Positions 1 through 9,864 are shown, counted from the first letter of the stretch. The stretch: DNA of 64,000 nucleotides from Maribacter ulvicola (GCF_900155985.1 NZ_FTMA01000008.1:107628-171627); one strand, 5' to 3'. Notes: generated by a model from the sequence alone, not told the origin. Translations and numbers: made by a program.

Positions 1-2
1 TT

Positions 3-326
3 GCAGATTCCTCTAAAAGTGTTTCTAAACTGGGTAAATTCAAGTTGCCTATAGAAACCATACCGTTTGCTACACAGTTGATTGTTAAAGAATTAGATAG
101 TTTAGGGCTGAGTCCCGTACAACGTATGAACGGTGATGCCAACTACAAGACAGATGAGAATAACGATATTGTAGATATTGATATATGGGATACTCATATA
201 AAATTGACCGATTTAGAGCAGCAATTAAAAACTATACCCGGTATAGTGGAAACCGGATTATTTTTGACTACAACCAATGTAGTAATTATTGGTAAAGGCG
301 AGGAGACTATTGTGAGGAAGAAGTGA
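3..326 (+). CDS. rpiA: Ribose-5-phosphate isomerase A, C-terminal part (truncated by window edge)
   Basis: The reading frame is open from the first bases of the window, so only the last 107 residues are seen; a TTG at 45 is in frame but is internal. The residues PIETIPFA near the start and the end GIVETGLFL followed by a hydrophobic VVIIGKGEE segment match the C-terminal domain of RpiA, which interconverts ribose 5-phosphate and ribulose 5-phosphate in the cytoplasm. Transketolase and transaldolase follow on the same strand, which supports a pentose phosphate role. They are separated from this gene by 474 bp holding a promoter-like site, so co-transcription is not assured. Confidence 0.88.
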   Translation, partial: ADSSKSVSKLGKFKLPIETIPFATQLIVKELDSLGLSPVQRMNGDANYKTDENNDIVDIDIWDTHIKLTDLEQQLKTIPGIVETGLFLTTTNVVIIGKGEETIVRKK

Positions 327-649
327 GGTTTAGGTATTAAATTACAAAAAGATTAAGGAAGGATATTTTATTGTTTTATTAGAAAATTCTGATACGGTAG
401 CTGTATTTGGTATAGTTTCTCTATAATTTTGGGTACAGAAATAAAGGAAAGTGTTATATATAGCATCTAATAATTTATAGTAGATAATTATGAGGTGTAT
501 TTCAAATTTAATACAGCTGAGGTATAGGTGGTTTTAAGAAAACCAGAGAAAATTATATAACTAATTTATTTACATGATGTTATAGGTGTTACCTGCGTGT
601 TTCTTTAGCATGTATTTTTCGAAAACCCTTTCGGGAAGGCTGTTATGGT

Positions 650-693
650 ATTCTATAAGTGATCAAGGGTTTATCTCTTGAATACTATAGAAT
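650..693. repeat. Two-tier inverted repeat upstream of the tkt promoter
   Basis: ATTCTATA at 650-657 pairs with TATAGAAT at 686-693, and inside it TCAAG at 663-667 pairs with CTTGA at 677-681. The element ends 17 nt before the putative -33 site, a position suited to a regulator-binding site or a cruciform. No T-tract follows, so it is not an obvious terminator for rpiA. Function is inferred only. Confidence 0.4.
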
Positions 694-710
694 TATGTTC
701 GTCGAAATAT

Positions 711-741
711 TTTAATTAAAGCCCTATATAAAGTATCTTTG
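711..741 (+). promoter_or_regulatory. Bacteroidota-type promoter for tkt-tal
   Basis: TATCTTTG at 734-741 fits the -7 consensus TAnnTTTG exactly. TTTA at 711-714 lies 19 nt upstream, close to the -33 consensus TTTG. Transcription would start near 748, giving a leader of roughly 50 nt before the ATG at 801. Confidence 0.5.
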
Positions 742-800
742 GGGGAGATTTTAGTAGATATTAAAATAAACACGAACCTGAAAAATAATCTAATAATATA

Positions 801-2831
801 ATGAACAAGGAACTAGATCAATTAGCAGCCGATAATATAAGGGCATTAGCTGTAGCGATGGTAGAAAAGGCAAATTCTGGACACCCAGGTGGGCCAATGG
901 GAGGCGCAGACTACATGCACATTTTATATTCTGAATTTTTCAACTACGATCCTTCTGATATGAAGTGGCCGTTTCGTGATCGTTTTTTCATGGATGCAGG
1001 GCACTTATCCACTTTAATGTATGCTCAGTATTACCTATTGGGAAACTATGCAAAAGATGATGTAGCTAATTTTAGACAATGGGGATCGGTAACTCCGGGT
1101 CACCCAGAGGTTGATGTAGCAAGAGGAATTGAAAATACATCTGGTCCATTGGGTCAAGGTCATACTATGGGTGTTGGTGCTGCAGTAGCGGCAAACTTCT
1201 TGAAAGCACGTTTTGGAGATTGGATGAACCATAAAATCTATGGTTTTATTTCTGATGGCGGTGTACAAGAAGAAATCTCTCAAGGTGCGGGTAGAATTGC
1301 AGGTCACTTAGGCTTAAGCAACTTTATTATGTTCTATGATTCTAACGATGTTCAATTATCATCTAAAACAGATGAGGTAACTTCAGAAGATACTGCTAAG
1401 AAATATGAAGCATGGGGATGGAACGTGGTTACAATTGATGGTCATGATCACGATCAAATTAGAAAGGCCTTAACAGATGCCAACGCAGAAACAGAAAAGC
1501 CAACATTGATTATCGGTCAAACGATAATGGGGAAAGGTTGCGTAACTGCAGACGGTACTTCGTACGAAGGATATACGGAACTACACGGAAAGCCAATTGG
1601 CGATACAGGTGCGGATTATGAGAAGACCTTGGCGAATTTAGGTGCTGATATTGAGAATCCTTTTGATATTTATTCAAAAGTAGAAGAGTACTACGAAGGT
1701 ATTATCAATAAAAAGAAAGACGATGCACAGGCAAAGAAAAGAGAGATCGATGCATGGCGTTCAGAAAATGCTGAGCTTTCTGCAAAACTAGATGGTTTCT
1801 TAGAAGGTAAATTACCAGAATTGGATTTCAGTTCTGTAGCTCAGAAAGATGGTCAGGCAACACGTGCCGCTTCATCTAACGTTTTGGCGTATTTGGCACA
1901 GAATGTAGAGAATATGATCGTATCATCTGCAGATTTATCCAATAGTGATAAAACAGATGGTTTCTTAAAGAAGACTAGCGTTTTACAAAAAGGTGATTTC
2001 TCAGGGGCATTCTTACAAGCAGGTGTAGCAGAGTTGACCATGGCAACTATGGCAAATGGTATAGCCCTTCACGGCGGAGTAATGGCGGTAGTGGCAACAT
2101 TCTTTGTATTTTCAGATTATATGAAGCCAGCTATTCGTTTAAGCTGTATTCAAGAATTACCGGTGAAGTTTGTTTGGACACATGATGCTTTTAGAGTAGG
2201 GGAAGATGGACCAACACACCAGCCAATAGAGCAAGAAGCTCAAATACGTTTGTTAGAGAAATTAAAGAACCACAGCCACGAGCAAAGTTTCGTAGCATTG
2301 CGTCCTGCAGATTCTCAAGAAACAAATGTTGCTTGGAAAATGGCAATGGAAAACCAAAAAACGCCTACGGGACTTATTTTATCTCGTCAAGGGATAAAAG
2401 ATCTTCCTGCTAAGAGCGGTAACCGTTATGAAGAAGCATTGGGAGCGGAAAAAGGAGGTTACTTGGTACAAGAAGTAGCTGATCCAGACGTAATCTTGAT
2501 CGCTAACGGTTCTGAAGTAGCAACATTGGTAGCTGCAACAAAATTATTGGAAGAGAAAGAAGGGTTGAAAGTGAACATCGCTTCAATACCATCTGAAGGT
2601 ATATTTAGGCAACAGTCAGAAGCATACCAAGAAGCAGTGATTCCGCCAAACAAGCCAGTATTCGGTCTTACGGCAGGTTTACCTGTAAACTTGGAAGGTT
2701 TAGCAGGACCAAACGGGAAAGTATTCGGTTTAGAGCATTTCGGTTACTCTGCACCGGCAACTGTACTTGATGAAAAATTTGGATTCACCGGTGATCAAGT
2801 ATACCAACAAGTAGTAGATTTTTTAAAGTAA
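801..2831 (+). CDS. tkt: Transketolase
   Basis: At 676 residues this is a full-length transketolase, the thiamine diphosphate enzyme that moves two-carbon ketol units between sugar phosphates. It shows the N-terminal GHPGG motif (27-31), HGxP-like GPLGQG (115-120), the cofactor-binding region SDG (151-153) with N182, the catalytic glutamate E411 in VAELTM, and the RVGEDGPTHQPIEQ segment of the pyrimidine domain. The first G of the usual GDG motif is S here, while the metal ligands D152 and N182 are kept. The ATG at 801 follows an A-rich leader. The transaldolase gene follows after 56 nt, so the two are probably one operon. Confidence 0.95.
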   Translation: MNKELDQLAADNIRALAVAMVEKANSGHPGGPMGGADYMHILYSEFFNYDPSDMKWPFRDRFFMDAGHLSTLMYAQYYLLGNYAKDDVANFRQWGSVTPGHPEVDVARGIENTSGPLGQGHTMGVGAAVAANFLKARFGDWMNHKIYGFISDGGVQEEISQGAGRIAGHLGLSNFIMFYDSNDVQLSSKTDEVTSEDTAKKYEAWGWNVVTIDGHDHDQIRKALTDANAETEKPTLIIGQTIMGKGCVTADGTSYEGYTELHGKPIGDTGADYEKTLANLGADIENPFDIYSKVEEYYEGIINKKKDDAQAKKREIDAWRSENAELSAKLDGFLEGKLPELDFSSVAQKDGQATRAASSNVLAYLAQNVENMIVSSADLSNSDKTDGFLKKTSVLQKGDFSGAFLQAGVAELTMATMANGIALHGGVMAVVATFFVFSDYMKPAIRLSCIQELPVKFVWTHDAFRVGEDGPTHQPIEQEAQIRLLEKLKNHSHEQSFVALRPADSQETNVAWKMAMENQKTPTGLILSRQGIKDLPAKSGNRYEEALGAEKGGYLVQEVADPDVILIANGSEVATLVAATKLLEEKEGLKVNIASIPSEGIFRQQSEAYQEAVIPPNKPVFGLTAGLPVNLEGLAGPNGKVFGLEHFGYSAPATVLDEKFGFTGDQVYQQVVDFLK

Positions 2832-2887
2832 ACGATCTTTAGGGCGTGCCCAAAAGACATTGATAATAAATTTAAAATTAGATAAAG

Positions 2888-3541
2888 ATGAAATTTTTTA
2901 TAGATACAGCAAATTTAGACGAGATTAAAGAAGCTCAGGATATGGGTATTTTAGATGGTGTTACAACAAACCCATCTTTAATGGCAAAAGAAGGAATTAC
3001 TGGTGCAGAAAACATTTTGGCGCATTACAAGAAAATATGTGACTTGGTTGATGGTGATGTTAGTGCCGAGGTAATTTCTACAGATTATGAAGGTATGATC
3101 GAAGAAGGTGAGAAGTTGGTTAAAATTAGCCCACAGATCGTAATTAAGGTACCTATGATCAAAGAAGGTGTAAAAGCGATCAAGTATTTTTCTGATAAAG
3201 GATACAGAACAAACTGTACATTGGTATTCTCTTCTGGTCAGGCATTATTGGCAGCTAAGGCAGGTGCAACATACGTATCGCCTTTCATTGGTCGTTTAGA
3301 TGATATCTCAACTGACGGTTTAGGATTAATTGCAGATATTCGTATGATCTATGATAATTACGGTTACCAAACTGAAATACTAGCAGCTTCTGTACGTCAC
3401 GTAATGCATATTATTGACTGTGCTAAAATTGGTGCTGATGTTATGACAGGTGGTTTAAGTTCAATTACCGGATTATTGAAACACCCGTTAACTGATAGCG
3501 GTTTAGAGAAGTTCTTAGCGGATTATAAAAAAGGAAATTAA
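2888..3541 (+). CDS. tal: Transaldolase, short (TalC/fructose-6-phosphate aldolase-like) type
   Basis: The 217-residue protein starts [13 protein letters not shown] and contains GVTTNPSL (24-31), typical of the short transaldolase subfamily that also includes fructose-6-phosphate aldolase. The Schiff-base lysine is K87 in VIKVPM. It transfers a dihydroxyacetone unit in the non-oxidative pentose phosphate pathway. Its location 56 nt after transketolase and before a strong terminator argues that transaldolase is the real activity, but sequence alone does not exclude aldolase activity. Confidence 0.93.
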   Translation: MKFFIDTANLDEIKEAQDMGILDGVTTNPSLMAKEGITGAENILAHYKKICDLVDGDVSAEVISTDYEGMIEEGEKLVKISPQIVIKVPMIKEGVKAIKYFSDKGYRTNCTLVFSSGQALLAAKAGATYVSPFIGRLDDISTDGLGLIADIRMIYDNYGYQTEILAASVRHVMHIIDCAKIGADVMTGGLSSITGLLKHPLTDSGLEKFLADYKKGN

Positions 3542-3570
3542 GTCGTAAGATTTAAATTATTGACGCAGAA

Positions 3571-3599
3571 AACCATCACTGAAAAGTGATGGTTTTTTT
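3571..3599 (+). terminator. Intrinsic terminator after tal
   Basis: AACCATCACT at 3571-3580 pairs perfectly with AGTGATGGTT at 3585-3594 around a GAAA tetraloop, followed by a run of T. This closes the tkt-tal transcription unit. Confidence 0.93.
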
Positions 3600-3900
3600 G
3601 TTTTATATATGTAGGTGTTTAAGACAGCTATACTTACTAATACAGGTATTACCTAACATAAGCCTTACCTAACATAATTTTTGATGAAGGCAATTCTATT
3701 GGTTTTAAACTAAAAAGTTAATGTAATGTCTTAATGTATAAATCAATGATCATATTAAAACTTAAAATATTTTATAAATGCCACTAATGAAAATTAATCA
3801 TTAAAAAATTATGTAATAACTTGTAACAAAGAAAGATAATATGATTTGTTTGTTTTCTAATAAATAGTACTTTTAGAGAAGGCTTTGAAAAATTAAAATT
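3600..3900. other. Intergenic region before the sensor kinase
   Basis: About 300 bases of AT-rich sequence without a plausible gene. It contains a short repeated phrase (cctaacataa at about 3651 and again near 3668) and a promoter-like site at 3845-3875. Nothing else is recognised. Confidence 0.5.
3845..3875 (+). promoter_or_regulatory. Promoter-like site for the sensor kinase pair
   Basis: TTTG at 3845-3848 is separated by 19 nt from TACTTTTA at 3868-3875, close to the Bacteroidota -33/-7 pattern TTTG-N19-TAnnTTTG. The start codon at 3901 lies about 25 nt beyond the -7 element. Confidence 0.4.
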
Positions 3901-6900
3901 GTGATTAAAAAAATACAAAGCTTTTTCATTCTACTTTTGTTCACTGGAGGCTTATATGCTCAAACTCCTTTTATTCGCAATTTTCCACCAGAAGAGTATA
4001 AAGCGCACTCACAAAATTTTGCAACAGTGCAAGACCATCGTGGTGTAATGTATTTTACAAATAACCATGGTGTATTGGAATATGATGGTGCCAATTGGCG
4101 GAAAATAAAAACACCTTATGACCCAAGGTCTATTTCTATGGACCGTAAAGGTGTAATTTATGTTGGTTTGAACGGTGATTTGGGATATTTACAACCGGAT
4201 AGTCGTGGTAGGCTGCAATTTAAATCATTAAGAAATAAGATTCCCAAAGCGCATCAAGATGTTAAAGAAGTCTGGGACATAGTTACTTTAGGAAGTAAGG
4301 TTGTTTTTGTAGCTGCAAATAAATTATTTATACTACAAAATGATAGCATTGATGTAATAGAAAACGATGTTAATTTTAGTAGGCCTTTTGTTGTTGGAAA
4401 TCGAATTTATATTCAAAAAAGAGCAGAAAGCTTATTTAGTTTAGTTGGCGACAGTCTTCGTCTTTTACCGGGGAGTAAAGAACACTTAAGCGATGTTAGT
4501 GTACGAGCTATGCTGCCTTACGAGAATGACAATATATTAATTGTCACATATGAAAAAGGGATTTTTATTTTTAACCCAAAAAAATCCGTACTTATCCGGA
4601 AACCCAAAGGGTTTGAAGTCATAGATGATTTCCTTATAAATAATAAAGCCAACTGCGGAACATTGTTATACAACGGACATTTTGCCATTGGCACAAATAC
4701 GAAGGGTATTCTTGTTTTCGACAAAAAAGGGAAAATACAAAACCAGTTTAATAAGCAAAACGGGTTACAAAGTAACGGCATTTATTTTTTGTTCACAGAT
4801 CTAAACGGGCAATTATGGTCGTCACTTGAAAGTGGAATTAGCCTTATTATGAATAATTTACCATTTTTAAATTATACCGATAAAAATGGATTAGATGGTT
4901 CAGTATATTCTATTCAAAAATTTAAAAATAAACTGTATGCAGGTACTTCCAATAATCTGTATATACAAAATAAAGAGAATAACTTTGAAAAAATAGAAGG
5001 TACAGGAGGACAAAATTTTTACATGCTTCAAGCAAAGGAAAAATTATTATTGGGAAATAGCCTTAAAGGGATATTTGTTATAAATGATGATCAAGCCTTA
5101 CAATCGAAAAGTCTTAAGAATATAAGTTCTGCTGTAGCAAAAGAATTACATAAATATCCAAATTATATTATAACCTATGTATGGAATAAAGGCTTAGCGT
5201 TAATTGAATATAAAAATGAGCAGTGGGTGTTCAAACATTTCATAAAAGGCTTTGATAAAAATTTACGAAATATTGATGAAGACAACAATGGATATCTCTG
5301 GGTAAATGCAAACAATAATTTATATCAACTTCGTTTAAACGAAACTCTAGATAGCATAATTTTTTCAAAACATTATCCCATAGAACAATATCATTTACCA
5401 GTAGATTATCTAATGCCATATCGCTTGAATGATGGAGAAATTATTTTTGGTTCGGATAAAGGTATTTATCGATATATTTCTGATGGAGATTATTTTGAGC
5501 CACACCCAGACTTCTCTATGCTTACAGAAAGCATATATAATCTTAATCAAGATGCAAGTGGCAAGATATGGTTTGAGGAATATAAAAAAGGCGATTTTAC
5601 CGAAAAGGGAGTGTTGCAGTTAATTAACGGCGAATATGAAATAATTAAAACCCCTTTTTACAAATTTACGGATATACTTATTTCTAATGATTACTCTCTT
5701 TATCCATACTCAGATAGCTTAGTCTATTTTGGTACAAATAAAGGAATTTTAGAATATCATCCCAAGCAAAAAACAAATTACGATATCCCTTTTAATACAC
5801 TAATTAGAGATGTATTTATTGTTGATAGTTTAATTTATGGGGGTTCTCAAATTGATTCTACCTTAATATCAGATGATCCGGTAATTTTAAAATACAGGAA
5901 CCATAATCTGTTCTTTCATTATTCTGCTACTTTTTACGAAGAATCAGAAAAGAATTTATTCTCCTATCGTCTTATTGGTTCTTCAGATACCACATGGTCT
6001 GCCTGGACAAATAAGCAGCAAAAAGAATACACCAACTTGCCTGAAGGTAACTATATTTTTGAAGTAAAATCTAAAAATATTTATCGAAAACCAGGTGTTA
6101 AGGCAGCTTTTGCCTTTAAAATACAACCTCCATGGCAACGAACTTGGTGGGCTTTTTCTATTTATGGAATTATAGCGATCAGTCTTGTATGGTTACTTAT
6201 TAGAATAAACTCAGCACGGTTAAAACGGCAAAATGAATTGTTAAAACAAACTGTAAAAGAACGCACTGCTAATATCATACAACAAAAGGAAGAGTTATTG
6301 GCAAAGAATAACAAACTTATAGAACTCGACCATTTCAAGGAAGGCATGACTGGTATGATTGTTCATGATTTAAAGAATCCTTTAAGTACTATAATTGGTT
6401 TATCTAAATCACAAGAAATTGTACAGGCTGGTAATCAAATGTTGAATATGGTACTCAATATTTTAGATGTGCAAAAGTTTGAAGATGCGCAAGTGAAACT
6501 ACAAGTGGAAGAATTTCATGCAGCAGAAGTTATTAATGATTCAATAAAACAAGTACAGCCTTTATACGAACGAAAATCAATAGAAGTTAAGCAAAACATA
6601 AATGCAAAAGCCAATTTGCAAGCAGATAAAGAAATTATAAATCGGGTAATCGTAAATTTCCTTACTAATGCCATAAAGTATACTCCAAACAATGGTTCAA
6701 TTACAATAAATGCTGATCCTGTTAAGGATACTGACTTTATAAAAATTTCTATTACGGATACCGGAGAAGGTATTCCAAAAGATAAACTAGCATCTGTTTT
6801 TGATAAGTTCTCTCAAGTAGCAGTTAAAAAGTCAGGGGGAGTTGCATCAACAGGTTTGGGGTTAACCTTTTGTAAACTGGCTATTGAGGCACATGGCGGA

Positions 6901-7233
6901 GAAATTGGGGTCGAATCCAATTTTGGGAGGGGAACTACATTCTGGTTTATACTACCAAAGGCAAAGGCAGCAATAGCTAAAATTATTGAAATTGACAATA
7001 CAACTAATAAAGAATTAGAAACATACAAACAACTTACAGAGGCAGATAGGGCTTACTTGGCTCCGTTCATTATATCTTTAAAAAAGTTTACCGTATATGA
7101 GTTTAGTGATATCATCATGATTCTGAATACAATTAAAACAAAAGAGAGCAATGCAGTTTTTAAATGGAAATTGAATATTGAAAATGCAGTGAGGGCTTGT
7201 AATGAAGAAAAATACAATGAACTACTAAAATAA
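3901..7233 (+). CDS. Propeller-domain sensor histidine kinase
   Basis: The 1110-residue protein starts with a GTG and a signal peptide ending in LYAQ (1-21). Residues of about 30-650 are periplasmic two-component propeller repeats (blades such as GVLEYDGANW and GQLWSSLESGI), then a Y_Y_Y-type Ig-like domain (about 665-745), one membrane helix (about 750-770), a coiled coil, and a histidine kinase. The H-box is VHDLKNPLS with H822, the N-box NFLTNAIKYTP starts near 919, and the ATP lid glycines DTGEG and STGLGL are present. The dimerisation hairpin is shorter than usual. Unlike many polysaccharide-sensing hybrids it has no receiver or AraC domain; an 85-residue C-terminal extension replaces them. 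The receiver-kinase gene follows after 6 nt. Confidence 0.9.
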   Translation: MIKKIQSFFILLLFTGGLYAQTPFIRNFPPEEYKAHSQNFATVQDHRGVMYFTNNHGVLEYDGANWRKIKTPYDPRSISMDRKGVIYVGLNGDLGYLQPDSRGRLQFKSLRNKIPKAHQDVKEVWDIVTLGSKVVFVAANKLFILQNDSIDVIENDVNFSRPFVVGNRIYIQKRAESLFSLVGDSLRLLPGSKEHLSDVSVRAMLPYENDNILIVTYEKGIFIFNPKKSVLIRKPKGFEVIDDFLINNKANCGTLLYNGHFAIGTNTKGILVFDKKGKIQNQFNKQNGLQSNGIYFLFTDLNGQLWSSLESGISLIMNNLPFLNYTDKNGLDGSVYSIQKFKNKLYAGTSNNLYIQNKENNFEKIEGTGGQNFYMLQAKEKLLLGNSLKGIFVINDDQALQSKSLKNISSAVAKELHKYPNYIITYVWNKGLALIEYKNEQWVFKHFIKGFDKNLRNIDEDNNGYLWVNANNNLYQLRLNETLDSIIFSKHYPIEQYHLPVDYLMPYRLNDGEIIFGSDKGIYRYISDGDYFEPHPDFSMLTESIYNLNQDASGKIWFEEYKKGDFTEKGVLQLINGEYEIIKTPFYKFTDILISNDYSLYPYSDSLVYFGTNKGILEYHPKQKTNYDIPFNTLIRDVFIVDSLIYGGSQIDSTLISDDPVILKYRNHNLFFHYSATFYEESEKNLFSYRLIGSSDTTWSAWTNKQQKEYTNLPEGNYIFEVKSKNIYRKPGVKAAFAFKIQPPWQRTWWAFSIYGIIAISLVWLLIRINSARLKRQNELLKQTVKERTANIIQQKEELLAKNNKLIELDHFKEGMTGMIVHDLKNPLSTIIGLSKSQEIVQAGNQMLNMVLNILDVQKFEDAQVKLQVEEFHAAEVINDSIKQVQPLYERKSIEVKQNINAKANLQADKEIINRVIVNFLTNAIKYTPNNGSITINADPVKDTDFIKISITDTGEGIPKDKLASVFDKFSQVAVKKSGGVASTGLGLTFCKLAIEAHGGEIGVESNFGRGTTFWFILPKAKAAIAKIIEIDNTTNKELETYKQLTEADRAYLAPFIISLKKFTVYEFSDIIMILNTIKTKESNAVFKWKLNIENAVRACNEEKYNELLK

Positions 7234-7239
7234 AAGGCA

Positions 7240-8364
7240 ATGGGTAAAACTACGATTCTTGTTATAGACGATGAGCAAAGATTTTTAGATATTATAACAA
7301 ATACGCTTAAAGCATCTGATTATAAAGTTTTACAGGCGCTTAATGGAGAAATGGGATGTATGGTTGCACGAAAATTTATTCCCGATATCATTATCTGTGA
7401 TTGGGAAATGCCGATTATGAATGGTATAGATGCCATTAAAATCCTTAAACAAGATGATTTGACAAAAGACATTCCTATAATTATGGCAACAGGTGTAATG
7501 ACCACAGCAGAAAACCTGAACATGGCATTATCTGCTGGAGCGGTTGATTATATTAGGAAACCCATTGATCCAATTGAACTTATTGCTAGACTGAATTCTG
7601 CTTATAAATTAGCATCGTCATATGCAGAAATAAAAGTTAAGAATACTAAAATTATGGATCAGTTTAACGAGCTTAAACTTTTAAATGCTACAAGAGATAA
7701 ATTTTATGCCATCATTTCTCATGACCTCAGGAGCCCCCTCAATGGTATATTGGGACTTACAGATTTATTAGTTAATAACTATAGTGATTATGAAGATTCT
7801 GAGAGAAAAAAAATTATTCTTTGGTTAAGAAAATCATCCTATTCTGCATTTGAGTTACTAGAAAACCTACTTTCTTGGTCAAGAATACAAAGAGGGCAAA
7901 TAAAAATTAATAAAGAAAATCTTAACTTAAAAGAATTAGTTGAAACAAGTATTGCTCCTTATGAGTACAATAGTTCAAAAAAAAATATTGAGATAATAAT
8001 AAATATCCCACCCCATACTAAGATTTTTATTGATAGGAATTCTTCTATAGCATTTATTGGAAATTTGGTAAATAATGCCATAAAGTTTACTCCTGAAGGA
8101 GGGACAATTACTATTAATTATAATGAAAATGATACTAATATTGAACTATACATTATTGATACCGGTGTAGGAATGACTTCAGAAACTATTGGGAAATTGT
8201 TCAAGATTGATGAGAATATATCAACCATTGGAACTAATAATGAAAGAGGTACAGGATTGGGACTTATTCTTTGTAAGGAATTCATACAAAAAAATGGCGG
8301 TGATATTTCTGTAATAAGTGAAGTGGGAAAAGGCAGCAAATTTATTGTAACCCTTTATAAGTGA
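7240..8364 (+). CDS. Receiver-histidine kinase hybrid
   Basis: This 374-residue soluble protein has an N-terminal receiver domain with acidic DDE at 10-12, phosphoacceptor D54 in CDWEMP and conserved K108 region KPID, followed by a short coiled linker and a kinase with H161 in SHDLRSPLNG, an N-box LVNNAIKFTPEGG, and lid glycines DTGVG and GTGLGL. It begins 6 nt after the propeller kinase and is probably co-transcribed. Its receiver may accept phosphate from the upstream kinase, which itself lacks a receiver; that link is inference. No output domain that binds DNA is visible in either protein. Confidence 0.9.
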   Translation: MGKTTILVIDDEQRFLDIITNTLKASDYKVLQALNGEMGCMVARKFIPDIIICDWEMPIMNGIDAIKILKQDDLTKDIPIIMATGVMTTAENLNMALSAGAVDYIRKPIDPIELIARLNSAYKLASSYAEIKVKNTKIMDQFNELKLLNATRDKFYAIISHDLRSPLNGILGLTDLLVNNYSDYEDSERKKIILWLRKSSYSAFELLENLLSWSRIQRGQIKINKENLNLKELVETSIAPYEYNSSKKNIEIIINIPPHTKIFIDRNSSIAFIGNLVNNAIKFTPEGGTITINYNENDTNIELYIIDTGVGMTSETIGKLFKIDENISTIGTNNERGTGLGLILCKEFIQKNGGDISVISEVGKGSKFIVTLYK

Positions 8365-8656
8365 AATGATTCATAAAAACATGAAAGTGAATGAATTATG
8401 TAAGTAAGTGGAGTAGGTTGCTGTGTGCGTAAAAGCGCATGGAGGGCCGCATACACTGCACTACCATTAATACAGTTCATTTAAACGATGGTTCGTTATA
8501 ACTAAATTTAAGGCTACTGTAGTATACCAGCATATTTTAATATCCTATTTTCTCATAGTCGTTTTTCAGTAATAGTAGTGTAGGACTTTGGACTACCGGT
8601 CATCCTCTCATCCGTGTTCTGCTCTAAGCATATGCTTGTTCCTGTTTTATTCTAGG

Positions 8657-8996
8657 TTAATTAGATTTTTGCGTTTGCGCTCCAGTGTTTTGCAACTGTT
8701 GGTGTAGACGGTTCTGTGACCATTCATCCATCTTTTTAATTTTAGGCTGGATATTTTCTAATCCAAAATTATTCAGCCAAATCTTCTATATGAACCTAAG
8801 CATAGCCTACTATAATACCTACATCCTAATGAAGGGTCTTCTCTTTCACCATGTTCCATTAACGCTCAATTTTTTATGGATTCTTCTCCATATAAACCAA
8901 ATCCTCGTCAAAAAAGTAACGTAGGAATTTAAAAAAGTTATAATCCGTTTTTTCAAAACGATAAAATACAGGACTTTGATCTGTTTCTCTCGTACC
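8657..8996 (-). pseudogene. Remnant of an unrecognised gene with frame breaks
   Basis: Reading the minus strand, 8996-8874 gives 40 codons of protein-like sequence containing SPVFYRFEKTDYNFFKFL and ending at a TAA. Downstream, another frame gives protein-like sequence KIKKMDEWSQNRL followed by a terminal stop at 8657-8659. Between them a third frame reads sensibly (WNMVKEKTLH, DVGIIVGYA, VHIEDLAE) but is interrupted by in-frame stops. The charged, aromatic-rich composition and the alternation of frames suggest one old gene decayed by frameshifts and nonsense changes. I do not recognise the family. Confidence 0.4.
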
Positions 8997-9376
8997 TCAA
9001 TTTTATAGATTTTTATAACCCGCTATAACACTTGAAAACCCTTAAGAACATGAGCTTGATAAAAACGAGCATTAAAGATCATTTTTAGAGACATTGATTC
9101 CTACCATTTCGTTGTATTTTTTCATATTTTAACAATTAGAGTGTTTAAAAAGGTTGCGCTAACTATTTCCTTTGTTGGAGAACAATTTCCTCGAATTCCA
9201 AATGGTTCTTGGCAACGCAATTAAAAGAGAGGGCTGGTACGTGTAAGAGAGGGTTGTTCCAAAACAATGTATAGTTATCCTCTTTTTCTAGCTAAATTTA
9301 TTTATTACTAACTACGGAAACACGTTTTGTAGAAACTGAAAAAAAAATTTAGTTACGAAGCCTAATGATATATTAA

Positions 9377-9541
9377 GAAAATAGATTATTTGAAATAATA
9401 AAAAATCAACTTAGGGATAATGATTCACATAAATCAAAAATCACGTTTGATGTATTGCAAGAACAGGGATTTGATGATTCTCAAGTTAGAGAAATCATCG
9501 GACAATGTATTATTTTTTTAATTATATGCAAATTAGAGTAA
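9377..9541 (+). pseudogene. Small coding fragment, possible gene remnant
   Basis: Fifty-four codons are open between a TAA at 9374 and the stop at 9539-9541, but there is no ATG, GTG or TTG near the beginning. The translation, for example LFEIIKNQLRDND and DDSQVREIIGQC, has the helical, charged pattern of a real protein and resembles the C-terminal part of small uncharacterised proteins that carry an EIIKxQLxxNDP-type phrase. The match is by eye. I regard it as a decayed fragment. Confidence 0.35.
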
Positions 9542-9647
9542 GAGAAAACCAGAGATCTTCTTTAACGTGAGACTTTAAACCTGAAGGATTTCTAAGTCGT
9601 ACTAATGACAGCCAACATATTAAATTGAATTTAACCAAACCAATTAA

Positions 9648-9809
9648 ATGATAGAATTAATAGTATCAATTTTAGTTGATTTTAGGATAGTTACTAGTAA
9701 GGAACAAGGTCTAGTTAACGTTGAAGATATTATAAGTAAATGTGGAGTTGTAGACGATTATAAAGGTAGACAAGAAAAGTCGTCTAGTATACTTTTGAAT
9801 GCGAGATAA
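9648..9809 (+). CDS. Possible 53-residue small protein
   Basis: An ATG-initiated frame of 53 codons encodes a short protein starting MIELIVSILVDFRIV and continuing with charged residues (NVEDIISKCGVVDDYKG). Base composition and codon use are not clearly different from the decayed surroundings, and no good ribosome-binding or promoter signal is seen. It could be the tail of an old gene. No function can be proposed. Confidence 0.2.
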   Translation: MIELIVSILVDFRIVTSKEQGLVNVEDIISKCGVVDDYKGRQEKSSSILLNAR

Positions 9810-9831
9810 TTCATTTTGATAAAAACTAAAT

Positions 9832-9864
9832 TTTGTATTAAATCTTTGAATTTGATTATCTTTA
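9832..9864 (+). promoter_or_regulatory. Promoter-like site before the sulfatase
   Basis: TTTG at 9832-9835 and TATCTTTA at 9857-9864 are separated by 21 nt, near the Bacteroidota pattern. The ATG of the sulfatase lies 26 nt after the -7 element. Confidence 0.4.

Larger units (their letters stand above)
327..800. other. Intergenic region upstream of transketolase
   Basis: No coding frame with convincing composition was found in these 474 bases. It contains a two-tier inverted repeat at 650-693 and a promoter-like site at 711-741, both listed separately. The rest is AT-rich sequence in which I see nothing else. Confidence 0.6.

Noticed and set aside
1035..1307. 90-residue minus-strand frame inside transketolase
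   Set aside because: Antisense shadow of a conserved gene; no start signal or protein-like pattern.
8660..8800. Group II intron maturase C-terminus in the 8.7 kb remnant
   Set aside because: The phrase MDEWSQNRL slightly recalls the maturase domain, but the further conserved residues (WKQWK and following) are missing and no intron RNA structure adjoins.
8685..8924. 79-residue plus-strand frame
   Set aside because: Composition is improbable (F, I, L, C and Y rich without a signal-peptide order) and it overlaps clearer protein-like remnants on the minus strand.
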